DNA of 36,760 nucleotides from Pirellulales bacterium (lineage in GTDB: Bacteria; Planctomycetota; Planctomycetia; Pirellulales; JAICIG01). The position numbers and the translations under genes are program-made. Below are positions 1 through 10,056 of the stretch, piece after piece. The stretch covers positions 1 to 36,760 of the forward strand of contig JAICIG010000011.1 of assembly GCA_025924495.1 (NCBI GenBank), given 5' to 3'. Numbering within the stretch: the first letter of the stretch is position 1; the number at the start of each line of letters is the position of its first letter. Under the pieces are notes generated by a model. It was not told the DNA's origin and made no database searches. It saw nothing but the letters and a program-made list of their open reading frames with translations.

Positions 1-1031
1 CGCAGCCGAGCAATCCCGCAGTGCTAGTGGGCCAGGTGGCTGCCGTGCCGAGCTTTACCGACTTGTGGTGGAACTTCCGGCGGGTGCCGATCTTCGGCAA
101 TTTCACGATCGGCAACATCAAAGAGCCGTTCGGCCTGGAACGGCTGGAAAGCAGCCGTTATCTCGATTTCATGGAGCGCTCCTTCAACCAGGATGCCTTC
201 ATCGCACCGTCGAACAACGGCTTCGCTCCCGGCATCCTAGTTTGGAACTGGGCTGAAAACCGCCGCATGACCTATGCGGCTGGGCTATTCAAGAACGTCC
301 AATACACGCCGTTCGCCTTTGGCGTTGGCGATGGCGACTATGCCGCCGACGGACGATTCACCTTCTTGCCGTACTACGACAAAGCATCCAACGGCCGCTA
401 CCTGGTTCACATGGGGGTGGGCGGCAGCTATCGCGGCAACGACTTCCGCACCGTCCGCTATCGTGCTCGCGGATCGTTGCGAAACGGCCCCGACGCCTTG
501 AACTCGGTCTGGGCCGACACGGGCACGATCATCTCGAAGGACGAGGGCATCATTTCGCCCGAAGCCATGATTGTCTGGGGCTCGCTCTTTATTCAAGCCG
601 AGTATGCCGCCACGTTCTCGACGCAGGCCCAGAACTCGGCAGGTCAGTCGATCGGCACCGCGTTCTTCGATGGTTACTATGTCCAGGCCTTATATTTTCT
701 GACGGGCGAACATCGCCTGTATGATTATACTAAGGGCCTGGTGGGCCGCGTCATCCCCTATGAAAACGCCGCCTTTGTGAAAGGCGCCAACGGCCGGCCG
801 ATCTTCCTGCGAGGCGCCTGGCAGATCGGAGCGCGGTACAACGAGTTGAACCTGAACAACAAGGGCATCAATGGCGGTACGCTGCGCGACATTACGCTCG
901 GCCTAAACTGGTTCCTTAACCCCAACATGAAGCTGCAGTGGAACGTCACTTTGACGCATCGTGATGGACAAAAGAACACTGCCGACGGCAACATTTATGG
1001 GGCTGGAATGCGGGTGGCGCACGACTTTTAA
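1..1031 (+). CDS. Phosphate-selective porin O/P family protein, C-terminal part
   Basis: The reading frame is open to the first base of the window, so the 5' end, including any signal peptide, lies upstream; the GTG at 21 is only an internal codon. About 340 residues remain. They read as an outer-membrane beta-barrel: alternating aromatic and hydrophobic strands, a segment resembling the OprP/OprO core (IGNIKEPFG followed by a LERLESS stretch), and a C-terminus ending in Asp-Phe, the usual terminal aromatic of barrels inserted by the BAM complex. Members of this family form trimeric channels for phosphate or other anions in the outer membrane. Substrate cannot be read from this fragment; in planctomycetes many OprP-like porins are not proven phosphate channels. 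The family assignment is good, the substrate uncertain. Confidence 0.8.
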   Translation, partial: QPSNPAVLVGQVAAVPSFTDLWWNFRRVPIFGNFTIGNIKEPFGLERLESSRYLDFMERSFNQDAFIAPSNNGFAPGILVWNWAENRRMTYAAGLFKNVQYTPFAFGVGDGDYAADGRFTFLPYYDKASNGRYLVHMGVGGSYRGNDFRTVRYRARGSLRNGPDALNSVWADTGTIISKDEGIISPEAMIVWGSLFIQAEYAATFSTQAQNSAGQSIGTAFFDGYYVQALYFLTGEHRLYDYTKGLVGRVIPYENAAFVKGANGRPIFLRGAWQIGARYNELNLNNKGINGGTLRDITLGLNWFLNPNMKLQWNVTLTHRDGQKNTADGNIYGAGMRVAHDF

Positions 1032-1051
1032 AACAGATTCCTCATCGGCCC

Positions 1052-1075
1052 CTAACATTTAACACAAACCTAACA
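1052..1075 (+). promoter_or_regulatory. Possible Pho-box-like direct repeats
   Basis: Three hexamers of the form (C/T)TAACA occur at 1052, 1059 and 1070; the last two are 11 bp apart, one helical turn. TTAACA-type direct repeats are how PhoP boxes look in Gram-positive bacteria. They lie between the stop of the phosphate-porin-like gene and the start of the TPR gene, about 110 bp before its ATG. The repeats are seen; a role in phosphate control is inference and could be chance in an AT-richer intergenic stretch. Confidence 0.25.
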
Positions 1076-1184
1076 TTGGGCTCATTCTCGACTAACGCCA
1101 GCCTCATACTCTTAGTCTGAGAGGTGAAAAGGCACTTGCCGGATGGTTTTTCCTCCGGCGGCGTAACACAGCGGGAGTGAGCGA

Positions 1185-2291
1185 ATGCGGTTGGCGAGCG
1201 GAAGGCGGGCAGGTTTCCTGGCGATTGTGTTTGCAGCGGCCGCAATGGCCGGAGCCGCCGAAAAGGCTCGTTTGGCCGACAAGCATGTCGTCGTGGCGCC
1301 CCCAATGGCGAAAATCCATGGCGACGATGCCCAGTCCGACGAAGTCGTCCACGGCGGTACCGTGCTGGATGTGCTTGATGAGCAAGGAGATAAGGTGCTT
1401 GTCAATCGCGGCTGGCTGTCGGCGAGCGATGTCATTCCCTTTGATCGGGCAATCGACTATTTCGGCGAACAGATTGACCGCGAGCCGAGCGCCGTCAGCT
1501 ACGCCTCTCGGGCGCGGGTTTGGTGCTATCACGGCGACTACGACAAAACCTTGGCCGACTGCAACGAGGCTCTGAAGCTCGATCCCGACTTGGCGCTAGC
1601 TTTTAGCCGCCGCGGCCGCGCCTGGGCCGGCAAAGGCGAATTGGACAAAGCCATCGCCGATTTCGACGCGGCCTTGCGTCTGGACCCGAAAGACGCTCAT
1701 GCCTACACCCATCGGGCTCGGGCGCATAATGAACGCGGCGATTACGAACTGGCCGTCAAAGATTGTAACGCCGCCTTGGGGCTCGATCCGAAGTCGAACG
1801 TGGCCTACTACTATCGCGGCCGCGCTTGGGCACTGCAAGGCGATGTCGATCAGGCATTGGCCGACTTCAACCAGGCAATCAAGCTAAACCATCGCTACGT
1901 TCCCGCCTATGTGGGCCGCGCCAACGAATTGCTGATTCAGCACAAGTATGAAGCCGCGATTACGGACTATAACGAGGTCATTCGCCTCAATCCGCACTTG
2001 GACATGGTGCATGTCCACTACAATCGCGGGAACGCCTATTACCGCCTGGGCGACTACGGGCTGGCCGCTGCCGACTATCAGGAATCGCTCAGGCACAACG
2101 ACAAGTATTCGCCGGCAATCGAGGCGCTGGCCCAGTGCTACGCCAAGCTCGGCAACTTCAACGCCGCCGCTCAGTGGCAGGCCAAGGCCATCAGCGTCAC
2201 GGAAGCCAGCCGTCGGACCCCTGCCATGCAAGCCCGGCTGAAGAACTACCAGGCTAGCCAGAATTCTCGGCCGAACGTCTCGAGCAACTAG
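1185..2291 (+). CDS. Secreted tetratricopeptide-repeat protein with an SH3-like N-terminal domain
   Basis: The ATG at 1185 has a GGGAG ribosome site nine bases upstream. Residues 1-24 are a signal peptide (basic start, hydrophobic Ala/Val core, Ala-x-Ala type end). Residues about 30-80 form a small beta-rich region with the look of a bacterial SH3-like domain (alternating Val-rich strands ending in a Gly-Trp-Leu segment). From about residue 90 to 340 there are six to seven TPR units with regular 34-residue spacing, each containing an A-x-x-D-x-(N/D)-x-A-(L/I) core and a following (L/I)-(D/N)-P turn. TPR solenoids bind peptides or other proteins, so this is probably a periplasmic scaffold. No enzymatic motif is present. 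The gene stops with TAG. It stands alone between the porin and a convergent PDZ gene. Confidence 0.8.
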   Translation: MRLASGRRAGFLAIVFAAAAMAGAAEKARLADKHVVVAPPMAKIHGDDAQSDEVVHGGTVLDVLDEQGDKVLVNRGWLSASDVIPFDRAIDYFGEQIDREPSAVSYASRARVWCYHGDYDKTLADCNEALKLDPDLALAFSRRGRAWAGKGELDKAIADFDAALRLDPKDAHAYTHRARAHNERGDYELAVKDCNAALGLDPKSNVAYYYRGRAWALQGDVDQALADFNQAIKLNHRYVPAYVGRANELLIQHKYEAAITDYNEVIRLNPHLDMVHVHYNRGNAYYRLGDYGLAAADYQESLRHNDKYSPAIEALAQCYAKLGNFNAAAQWQAKAISVTEASRRTPAMQARLKNYQASQNSRPNVSSN

Positions 2292-2343
2292 CGGCTTCCG
2301 CTGCCAAGAACAAAACCCGCGTATTGCCAAGCCGTGCTAGGAA

Positions 2344-2362
2344 CAGAGAGCCCTGGTCTCTG
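2344..2362. terminator. Hairpin between convergent genes
   Basis: CAGAGA (2344-2349) pairs with TCTCTG (2357-2362) around a 7-base loop. It sits between the convergent stops at 2291 and 2430. There is no T-run on either side, so it is only a weak candidate for a bidirectional terminator. Confidence 0.25.
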
Positions 2363-2429
2363 CCAATTGTCGCTCAGCAGCGCGATCTTGAGGCCAAATC
2401 AGCGGCTCATGTTCGGCTATTGAGCAGAC

Positions 2430-3257
2430 TTAGTCGCCGTAGCCCCGTTGGTCGTCGATCTGGGCGGGCGTATTGCGGAAGAGAAGATCTTCCTCGGTCA
2501 TCGCGGGGCGAGGCCGCGGCAAAACGATTGGCGCTGGCGCCTGGAACACTTGTTGCCCGCCTTCGAGCGTGGCCAACAACGTGCCTTGAAGGCCATAACG
2601 GTCGACCTTCAATCGCACGCGGTCGCCCGGTTGATCGTCGCCCAAGAGCCGAATCACGTCTTTGTATCCCGCCACCGGTTCGTCATTGACGGCCGTAATC
2701 CGATCGCCCATTTTCACGCCGGCCTTCGCTGCCGGGCTGTTAGGCACAACCGCTAGCACGCGCACGCTGCCCGTTGTGCCGCGGCTGAGCGTCAAGCCCA
2801 GAGCGGCGCGCTGATTGACTTCGCGCCGGCTGAGCAGCGTCGCCCGCAATGCGCCTTGCAGACCGCCTCGATCGATGCGGATCGTCACCTTTCTTCCGGG
2901 CGGCATTGAGCCAACCAGATAGATGACGTCGTTGCTCGTGGCCACGGGCTCTTCGTTGATCGCCAGAATGCGATCGCTCGGTCGAATTCCGGCCTCGGCC
3001 GCGGGACTGTTGGGCATGACGCCAGCGACTTTGACGGCCCCATTCGCGTCGTCACTCAGTGTGACTCCTAGAGCGGCGCCGCCTGAATTCACCTCAGAAG
3101 CCGCAGGCAGTTCCTCATCGCCTTGCAGCACTGCTTGGGCAAGCGACGTTGCAGGGGAATGGAAGAGAGCCACGCCGGCAGCCAAAACGGCTCCTACTGT
3201 TGGGGCCTTCATGATCTGCCAGCTCGCCAGCGGCCATCCGCGCCACAGCCCATTCAT
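2430..3257 (-). CDS. Secreted protein with two tandem PDZ domains
   Basis: I chose the ATG at 3257 because GAGGAG lies nine bases upstream; a TTG at 3293 is also in frame but has no ribosome site. The N-terminus carries a signal or anchor segment of about 40 residues ending near Ala-Gln-Ala. Two PDZ domains follow, each about 90 residues and clearly duplicated from one another: both begin with (G/A)-L-G-(V/L)-T-L-S, contain P-N-S-P-A-A-(E/K)-A-G-(I/V) and D-R-I-x-A-(I/V)-N-(E/D)-E-P-V-A, and end with a G-L-Q-G repeat. The P-N-S-P-A loop is the peptide-binding edge typical of HtrA/DegP-like PDZ domains, but there is no protease domain. The short C-terminal tail is Pro/Arg-rich then acidic. It probably binds the C-termini of exported proteins; the partner is unknown. 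Confidence 0.8.
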   Translation of the reverse strand: MNGLWRGWPLASWQIMKAPTVGAVLAAGVALFHSPATSLAQAVLQGDEELPAASEVNSGGAALGVTLSDDANGAVKVAGVMPNSPAAEAGIRPSDRILAINEEPVATSNDVIYLVGSMPPGRKVTIRIDRGGLQGALRATLLSRREVNQRAALGLTLSRGTTGSVRVLAVVPNSPAAKAGVKMGDRITAVNDEPVAGYKDVIRLLGDDQPGDRVRLKVDRYGLQGTLLATLEGGQQVFQAPAPIVLPRPRPAMTEEDLLFRNTPAQIDDQRGYGD

Positions 3258-3530
3258 TCGCCCGAACTCCTCGCCCGCTTCAAGGGCAGGCAATGCGAAA
3301 AAGTGCAGTCAATTAGGAATCTTATCGGCTCGGTAGGGTCGGTCAACCAAACTGATTTTTACGAGGCTTTCGAACAGGCAATCGCTACGGGGCGGCGATC
3401 ACGCTGCGGAGCTTCCGTTTCTTGCCTGATTAGCTCTTCGGCACGGCCTGCTGCAAACAATGGCACAGACCTCGGCACCCTAGTGATTTCACGGGCGCGA
3501 TCTCCCTCTGTCTTTCCATCTCTAAGTGAT

Positions 3531-3544
3531 GTAGCTGCAGCTAC
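3531..3544. repeat. Perfect 14-bp palindrome, possible operator
   Basis: GTAGCTGCAGCTAC reads the same on both strands. It lies in the divergent promoter region, about 120 bp before the metallopeptidase start and 275 bp before the PDZ gene start. Such dyads often bind dimeric regulators, but no regulator gene is adjacent. The symmetry is seen; the function is inference. Confidence 0.3.
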
Positions 3545-3590
3545 TTGCTGCTGTCACTAAGCGACTGCACCACGGGCGCCGCCCGGGCTC

Positions 3591-3607
3591 TTGGCACGGT
3601 TGTTGTA
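3591..3607 (+). promoter_or_regulatory. Candidate sigma-54 (-24/-12) promoter
   Basis: The segment reads TTGGCACGGTTGTTGTA. It matches the -24 element (TTGGCACG) exactly and has the correct four-base spacing to a -12 element that is TTGT rather than the consensus TTGC. The -12 GC is normally the most conserved pair, so the mismatch weakens the call. It is 60 bp upstream of the chosen metallopeptidase start. A sigma-70 reading of the same bases (TATTAC as a -10) is also possible. Confidence 0.3.
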
Positions 3608-3666
3608 TTACGCCCAACTCGTCAGCAGCAATGCCCGCTGCCCTTTGGCGCCGCAGGAAGCGGCCA

Positions 3667-4566
3667 ATGGCCTATGAAGATCACTCGGGACGCAAAATGA
3701 GATTTACCCAGTCGTGCCTGGCGCTCTTGCTTGTGATGGGATGGATTCCTCAAGCCGGCGGCGCCGCGGAAAATTCGCGCCCCGCCAACGAGCAAGCTTG
3801 CTCGACCAAAACCTCGGGCGACTGGAAAATCTGCGAGTCGCCCAGTTTCCGCTTCTGCTGTCGTGGTTCAGCGACTGCGAGCCCGCAGACGGTGCTCCAA
3901 GCCGAAGCGCTGAAGAGCCAATTGGCGGCGAAGTGGCTGGGCGAAGAAGCCGAGTCCAAGGCTCGCTGGCAACCGAAGTGCGACGTGATCCTGCACACCA
4001 GCCTGCGATCGTACCTACAGGCCGTTCCCGGCGGCGAGCAGACGGTCGGCTCCAGCTTGATTGAGGCGGAGCATGGCAAAATCGTGACTCGGCGAATCGA
4101 CATCCGCGCCGACCGGCCGGGCTGGTTCGCGTTGGCCTTAGGCCACGAAATGACGCACGTCATCCTGGCCGATGTGTTCCCCGGCGGCCAGGTTCCCCAT
4201 TGGGCCGACGAAGGCATGGCCGTCCTGGCCGACCCACAGTCCAAACAAAGCGCGCATTTCGAAGATCTGCGTTTCGCCCATATCTCTCGCTCGACGCTGC
4301 GGCTGGTCGAACTGCTATCGCTCGAGGGGTATCCCCAACCGCACCAGCAAGCGGCTTTTTACGGTCAAAGCGCCAGCATCGTGCGATACCTGGTCGAGCG
4401 CGAATCTCCCGCCCAGTTCGTGAAATTCGTGCAGTTGGCCGAAGAGCTTGGTTACGAGCGGGCTTTGCGCGAACAGTATCGGATCGAAGGCGTTCGCGAT
4501 CTCGAAACTCGCTGGGTCCGCTACGTGCAAGCCCGCAGCACCAAGGACGCTCTGGTCGCCGATTGA
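3667..4566 (+). CDS. Exported gluzincin-like zinc metallopeptidase (peptidase MA-like)
   Basis: The zinc-binding HEMTH motif (HExxH) is followed after about 20 residues by W-A-D-E-G, giving the third, Glu ligand of gluzincins; this His-Glu-x-x-His plus downstream (W/E)-x-x-E-G arrangement is typical of peptidase MA-like proteins. The rest of the C-terminal half is helical, with a Y-x-Q-S-A-S motif that often follows in this family. The ATG at 3667 has AGGAAG six bases upstream; an alternative ATG at 3697 gives a cleaner signal peptide but has no ribosome site. Either way a hydrophobic export segment ends near Gly-Gly-Ala-Ala. Several Cys residues cluster just after it, consistent with a periplasmic, possibly disulfide-bonded protein. 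The substrate is unknown. The family call is good. Confidence 0.75.
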   Translation: MAYEDHSGRKMRFTQSCLALLLVMGWIPQAGGAAENSRPANEQACSTKTSGDWKICESPSFRFCCRGSATASPQTVLQAEALKSQLAAKWLGEEAESKARWQPKCDVILHTSLRSYLQAVPGGEQTVGSSLIEAEHGKIVTRRIDIRADRPGWFALALGHEMTHVILADVFPGGQVPHWADEGMAVLADPQSKQSAHFEDLRFAHISRSTLRLVELLSLEGYPQPHQQAAFYGQSASIVRYLVERESPAQFVKFVQLAEELGYERALREQYRIEGVRDLETRWVRYVQARSTKDALVAD

Positions 4567-4574
4567 TGGCAAGT

Positions 4575-4592
4575 CGGAGGCATCAGCCTCCG
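4575..4592 (+). terminator. Hairpin just after the metallopeptidase stop
   Basis: A perfect 7-bp stem CGGAGGC/GCCTCCG with an ATCA loop starts eight bases after the stop codon. There is no T-run. It is the first of three consecutive hairpins, so it may instead be part of a REP-like palindromic cluster. Confidence 0.4.
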
Positions 4593-4627
4593 TGTTGGGG
4601 CGACGTTGTCGCAGAGTCAAACGAACA

Positions 4628-4680
4628 GGGGACTGACGTCCCCCGCTCGCCTGGCGATGAATAGGCGAGCCGGCTTTTGT
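4628..4680 (+). terminator. Two adjacent hairpins, the second followed by a T-run
   Basis: GGGGAC (4628-4633) pairs with GTCCCC (4638-4643) around TGAC. One base later GCTCGCCT (4645-4652) pairs with AGGCGAGC (4663-4670) around a 10-base loop, followed by CGGCTTTTGT. The second stem with its downstream T-run is a reasonable rho-independent terminator for the metallopeptidase gene. Confidence 0.45.
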
Positions 4681-4717
4681 TGCTAGTGCAGCGCGACCGG
4701 GGCCGATTTCTGTCGGC

Positions 4718-4752
4718 TCATCCTTCATTCTGCAACGTGCATCCCTTATCCT
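4718..4752. repeat. Degenerate 7-bp tandem repeat island, five units
   Basis: Five consecutive heptamers begin at 4718, 4725, 4732, 4739 and 4746. Consensus is (T/G)CATCCT; the first two units differ by one base, and the third is the most diverged. It lies upstream of the lactonase gene and is one of several islands with the same period but different unit sequence. Confidence 0.5.
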
Positions 4753-4815
4753 GGTAGCGGTTTGCCTGCCGAATTCCGCACCTGGATGCCGCACACCCTG
4801 AATGAAGGAGCCGCC

Positions 4816-5985
4816 ATGAAGACGTCTTGCAGCATGTTACGCGCGATTGGGGCGTTTTTGTTTTTGTCCGCGTTCGGCATCGCGCCCGTGCGAGCCGCCG
4901 ATGCGACCAAACCGATCACGGTCTATGTAGGCACCTATACGGGCGGCAAGAGCAAAGGCATCTATCGTCTGGAACTCAATCCGGCGACCGGAGAATTGAA
5001 AGAAGTTGGCGCCACCGGCGGCGTGAACAATCCTTCGTTCCTGGCCATTCACCCCAGCCAGCGGTTTCTGTATGCGGTTGGCGAAGTGGCCGATTTCGAC
5101 GGCGGCAAGGGGGGCGGCGTTTCGGCGCTCTCCATCGACCCGAAGACAGGCGAGTTGACGCTGCTCAACCAGCAATCGTCGGTCGGCTCGGGGCCGTGTC
5201 ATCTGGTCGTCGACAAGCTCGGCAAGAATGTGCTGGCTGCCAATTACGGCGGCGGCAGCGTGTGCGTCTTGCCGATTGGCGCAGACGGCCGTTTGGGTAA
5301 AGCAAGCAGCTTTGTGCAGCATCAAGGATCGGGGGCTGATCCGAAACGTCAGGAAGCGCCGCATGCGCACTCGATCAATCTCGACTCCGCCAACCGCTTT
5401 GCAGTAGCCGCCGACCTGGGGTTGGATAAGGTGCTCGTGTACCGCTTTGATGCTCAGAAGGGAACGCTCGAACCGAACGATCCGCCTGCGACCAGCGTCA
5501 AACCGGCCTCAGGGCCGCGGCATTTCGCTTTTCATCCTGATGGTCGCCATGCCTACGTGATCAATGAGATGAATTGCACCGTGACCGCGTTCGATTACGA
5601 CGCGGACAAAGGCGTGCTGAAAGAAATCCAGACGATTGCCACGCTGCCGCGTCCGGTGGCGCCTGGCGACAGCACGGCCGAGGTGCAGGTTCATCCCTCG
5701 GGCAAGTTCCTGTACGGGTCGAATCGCGGCCACAACAGCATCGCGATTTTCACAATCGATCCCGACAGCGGCAAGCTGACCGCGGTCGGCAATCGATCGA
5801 CCGAAGGCAAGACGCCGCGTAATTTCGGCATCGACCCGAGCGGCACATTTTTGCTGGCCGCCAACCAGGACTCCGACTCGATCGTCGTCTTCCGCATCGA
5901 CCCCAAGACCGGCGCGCTCGCGCCAACCGGGCACAAGCTCGAAGTGCCGATGCCGGTGTGCGTGAAATTCCTCAAGCCCAGCTAA
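4816..5985 (+). CDS. Exported lactonase-family seven-bladed beta-propeller protein
   Basis: The ATG at 4816 has GAAGGAG seven bases upstream. A signal peptide of about 26 residues ends near Val-Arg-Ala-Ala. The mature protein, about 363 residues, starts with the Y-V-G-T-Y-T motif that opens lactonase (Pgl-type, PF10282) propellers and has repeating blades with G-x-L-(T/K) turns, F-x-x-(H/D)-P-(S/D)-G-(K/R) loops and L-x-A-A-N. Cytoplasmic relatives (YbhE/Pgl) hydrolyse 6-phosphogluconolactone; the exported planctomycete paralogues are numerous and their substrates are unknown, so a 6-phosphogluconolactonase label would over-reach. The N-x-x-x-(F/S) loops that line the propeller pore are present. 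It appears monocistronic, with a stem-loop about 50 bp after its stop. Confidence 0.85.
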   Translation: MKTSCSMLRAIGAFLFLSAFGIAPVRAADATKPITVYVGTYTGGKSKGIYRLELNPATGELKEVGATGGVNNPSFLAIHPSQRFLYAVGEVADFDGGKGGGVSALSIDPKTGELTLLNQQSSVGSGPCHLVVDKLGKNVLAANYGGGSVCVLPIGADGRLGKASSFVQHQGSGADPKRQEAPHAHSINLDSANRFAVAADLGLDKVLVYRFDAQKGTLEPNDPPATSVKPASGPRHFAFHPDGRHAYVINEMNCTVTAFDYDADKGVLKEIQTIATLPRPVAPGDSTAEVQVHPSGKFLYGSNRGHNSIAIFTIDPDSGKLTAVGNRSTEGKTPRNFGIDPSGTFLLAANQDSDSIVVFRIDPKTGALAPTGHKLEVPMPVCVKFLKPS

Positions 5986-6034
5986 CGCATAGCGTAAGCG
6001 TAAACACAATTGTCGGTTGGTGAGGCGGGCGGCG

Positions 6035-6058
6035 CAAGAAATAAACAGGTTATTCTTG
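6035..6058 (+). terminator. AT-rich bulged hairpin after the lactonase gene
   Basis: CAAGAAATAA (6035-6044) pairs with TTATTCTTG (6050-6058) with one bulged A and a five-base loop. It lies 50 bp after the lactonase stop. The stem is AT-rich and has no T-run after it, so termination activity is uncertain. Confidence 0.3.
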
Positions 6059-6551
6059 CAAAACAGGCTCGCCAATTAGTACAGTCTTCTCGGCGCCGAC
6101 GGCATCTGGCTTCGCGATCGGTTGTCTGGAAAGCGAGAATTCGAGCCCGCGGAGTTGCGCTGCCGCTTCGTTAGGCAAGATCGGAGATCAAAGGGCCTTT
6201 AAGGCGTTGGCCGCGCTCGCGGCAGACAAGGAGCTCTGCGTGCGAGTGGCGGCGATCCGCGCCTTAGGGTTGCTGAATGACCGCTGTGCGACGAACGTCT
6301 TCATCGCGTGTTTGCAAGATGAGAGTGCGTGGGTCCGGCAAATCGCTGTTGCCCGTTTGGCCGACGTGAGAGCCGAAGAAGCCATTCCCGCGTTGAGAAC
6401 CGCTTGCTCCGACGCCTCCGACGAAGTGCGAGACAAGGCGCGCTTGGCGCTGTTTGCTACGGTGCGCGCCCAAGCCATGAAACGGGCGAGCTCGGCCGAT
6501 GTCGTCCTGCTGGGTCCTGAGATTCAGACCGCAGCCAAGCGAGGTCCATGA
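6045..6551 (+). pseudogene. HEAT-repeat protein remnant without a clear start
   Basis: The frame is open from 6045 to the TGA at 6549. From about 6153 on, the translation is good HEAT-repeat sequence: an R-S-C-A-A-A-S-L-G-K-I-G-D unit, then further helical pairs with L-x-D-x-x-A-x-V-R-x-x-A-(V/A)-x-x-L spacing, in all about three to four repeats. No ATG or GTG start is present in the frame; the only common start is the TTG at 6207, which falls inside a repeat. The 5' part before 6150 does not look like HEAT sequence. This suggests a 3' fragment of a larger HEAT/PBS-lyase-type gene whose front was lost, or a very short gene using TTG. HEAT solenoids are protein-binding scaffolds. It converges on ugd with 46 bp between stops. 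Confidence 0.5.
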
Positions 6552-6597
6552 TGCCGGCGACTTGCGCTACTTTTCGCCCGTCCGTCTCAAGCCGTCG

Positions 6598-7914
6598 CTA
6601 TGCCGGGCCCGACGGCGCGCGACCAATCGAGTGATAGGTGAAGCCGGCCGCTTGCATGTGATCGGGCTCGTACAAGTTGCGGCCGTCGAAAATAACAGGC
6701 GTCTTCATCCGCCGCCGCATCTCGTCGAAGTCTGGATGCACGAATTGCTTCCACTCGGTCATGATCGCCAGAGCCTCGGTCCCATTGAGCGCATCATACT
6801 TGCTTTCGGCATAAGCCAGCCGTTTGCCATATTTGCGGCGGACGTTTTCCATCGCTTCGGGGTCGTGCACCTGGATGCGGACTTCGAGTTTCAAGAGTTC
6901 GTCGATCAAGGTCAACGCGGGCGCTTCGCGGACGTCGTCGGTGCGGGGCTTAAAGGCCAGGCCCCAGATCGCAACTGTCCGCTTCGCTAAGCTCTTCCCG
7001 AAATAGGCGGAGAGCTTGGCGAACATCACCGTCTTCTGGCGTTCGTTCACTTCGTCGACAGCGCTGAGCAAGCGCGGCTCGATGCCGTGCGAGTGCGCCA
7101 TGGCCTTCAGCGCCCGCACATCCTTGGGGAAACAACTGCCGCCGTAGCCGACGCCGGGGAACAGGAAAGCGAAGCCAATGCGGCTGTCGTGCCCGATGCC
7201 GCGGCGCACGTCATTGATGTCAGCCTTCATCCGCTCGCAAAGATTGGCGACTTCATTGATGAAGCTGATCTTCGTCGACAACAGCGCATTGGCCACATAC
7301 TTGGTCATCTCTGCGCTCTCGGGAGACATGACCAGGAAGGGCTTTTCGGTGCGCAGGAAGGGCGCGTACAACTCGCGCAGCACTGCGGCCACCTCGGGGC
7401 GGCGGACGCCGACGACGACCCGGTCGGGCTTCGTGAAGTCATCGAGCGCGGCGCCCTCTTTGAGGAATTCGGGATTGCTGGCCACATCGCATTCGCGGCC
7501 TGTCGCAGTCCTCAGCCGCTCGCAGATCGCCGCGTTGGCGCCAACCGGCACCGTACTCTTGGTAACCACGATGGCGCCTTCGCCCAGGTGCTCCGCCAGC
7601 TTGTCGACGACGTTCCACAGGCTCGACAGGTCGGCCGAGCCGTCGTCGGCGCTGGGCGTGCCGACCGCTAAAAAAATCAGTTTGGCCGCACTCACGGCCG
7701 AGTTGAGATCCGTCGTAAAGTGCAATCGACCATCATGCATGTTGCTGGCGACCAGTTCGGCCAGCCCCGGCTCGTAGATCGGAATCTTGCCCTGTCGCAA
7801 GCGATCGATCTTGGCCGAATCGATATCGACGCACGTTACGTCATTGCCTGTTTCGGCGAAGCAGGTTCCGGTCACCAGGCCGACATAGCCTGTTCCGATC
7901 ACGGCGATTTTCAT
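6598..7914 (-). CDS. ugd: UDP-glucose 6-dehydrogenase
   Basis: Oxidises UDP-glucose to UDP-glucuronate with two NAD+, feeding capsule, exopolysaccharide or lipopolysaccharide synthesis in the cytoplasm. At 438 residues it has the usual length. The N-terminus carries the Rossmann G-T-G-Y-V-G (residues 7-12), followed by the E-P-G-L segment near 48-51; T-K-S-T-V-P-V-G lies at 118-125 and N-P-E-F-L-(K)-E-G at 147-154. The catalytic cysteine is Cys261 in [10 protein letters not shown], with the C-terminal UDP-binding domain after it. It is downstream of gmd and the rmd-like gene on the same strand with a 96-bp gap containing a stem-loop, so it may be in the same transcript or have its own promoter. 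The ribosome site is weak (TGAGA). Confidence 0.95.
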   Translation of the reverse strand: MKIAVIGTGYVGLVTGTCFAETGNDVTCVDIDSAKIDRLRQGKIPIYEPGLAELVASNMHDGRLHFTTDLNSAVSAAKLIFLAVGTPSADDGSADLSSLWNVVDKLAEHLGEGAIVVTKSTVPVGANAAICERLRTATGRECDVASNPEFLKEGAALDDFTKPDRVVVGVRRPEVAAVLRELYAPFLRTEKPFLVMSPESAEMTKYVANALLSTKISFINEVANLCERMKADINDVRRGIGHDSRIGFAFLFPGVGYGGSCFPKDVRALKAMAHSHGIEPRLLSAVDEVNERQKTVMFAKLSAYFGKSLAKRTVAIWGLAFKPRTDDVREAPALTLIDELLKLEVRIQVHDPEAMENVRRKYGKRLAYAESKYDALNGTEALAIMTEWKQFVHPDFDEMRRRMKTPVIFDGRNLYEPDHMQAAGFTYHSIGRAPSGPA

Positions 7915-7969
7915 TTTCAGAGTCTCAACTGCGCGATTCGATGTTTGCCTTCATGAAGAGATCGGAGCG

Positions 7970-8005
7970 TCGCTTTGTCCTCGAACTCGCACAGCGAGAA
8001 AGCGA
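7970..8005. other. Compound stem-loop in the rmd-ugd intercistronic gap
   Basis: TCGCTTT (7970-7976) pairs with AAAGCGA (7999-8005); inside it CTCG (7980-7983) pairs with CGAG (7995-7998) after a three-base bulge. It lies just after the rmd-like stop, reading on the minus strand. Without a T-run it looks more like an RNA-processing or stability element than a terminator. Confidence 0.35.
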
Positions 8006-8010
8006 AAAAG

Positions 8011-9995
<1,985 letters not shown>

Positions 9996-10029
9996 TTAGG
10001 CATGAGCAATCGGGCGTCGGCGACAGGGC

Positions 10030-10056
10030 AAAAAAAGCGGCAAGGAGCGCCTCGCC
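10030..10056 (-). terminator. Rho-independent terminator downstream of gyrA
   Basis: On the minus strand GGCGAGG (10056-10050) pairs with CCTTGCC (10045-10039) with one G-U pair and a CGCT loop, then GC and a run of seven T (10036-10030). This is the best intrinsic terminator in the window. It ends gyrA transcription about 150 bp after the stop codon and is only 44 bp before gmd. Confidence 0.65.

Larger units (their letters stand above)
3258..3666. other. Intergenic region between divergent PDZ and metallopeptidase genes
   Basis: About 410 bases with no convincing gene. It should hold the divergent promoters of the PDZ gene (minus) and the metallopeptidase gene (plus). A perfect 14-bp palindrome and a sigma-54-like element are the only structures I can point to, and both are listed separately. 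Confidence 0.5.
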
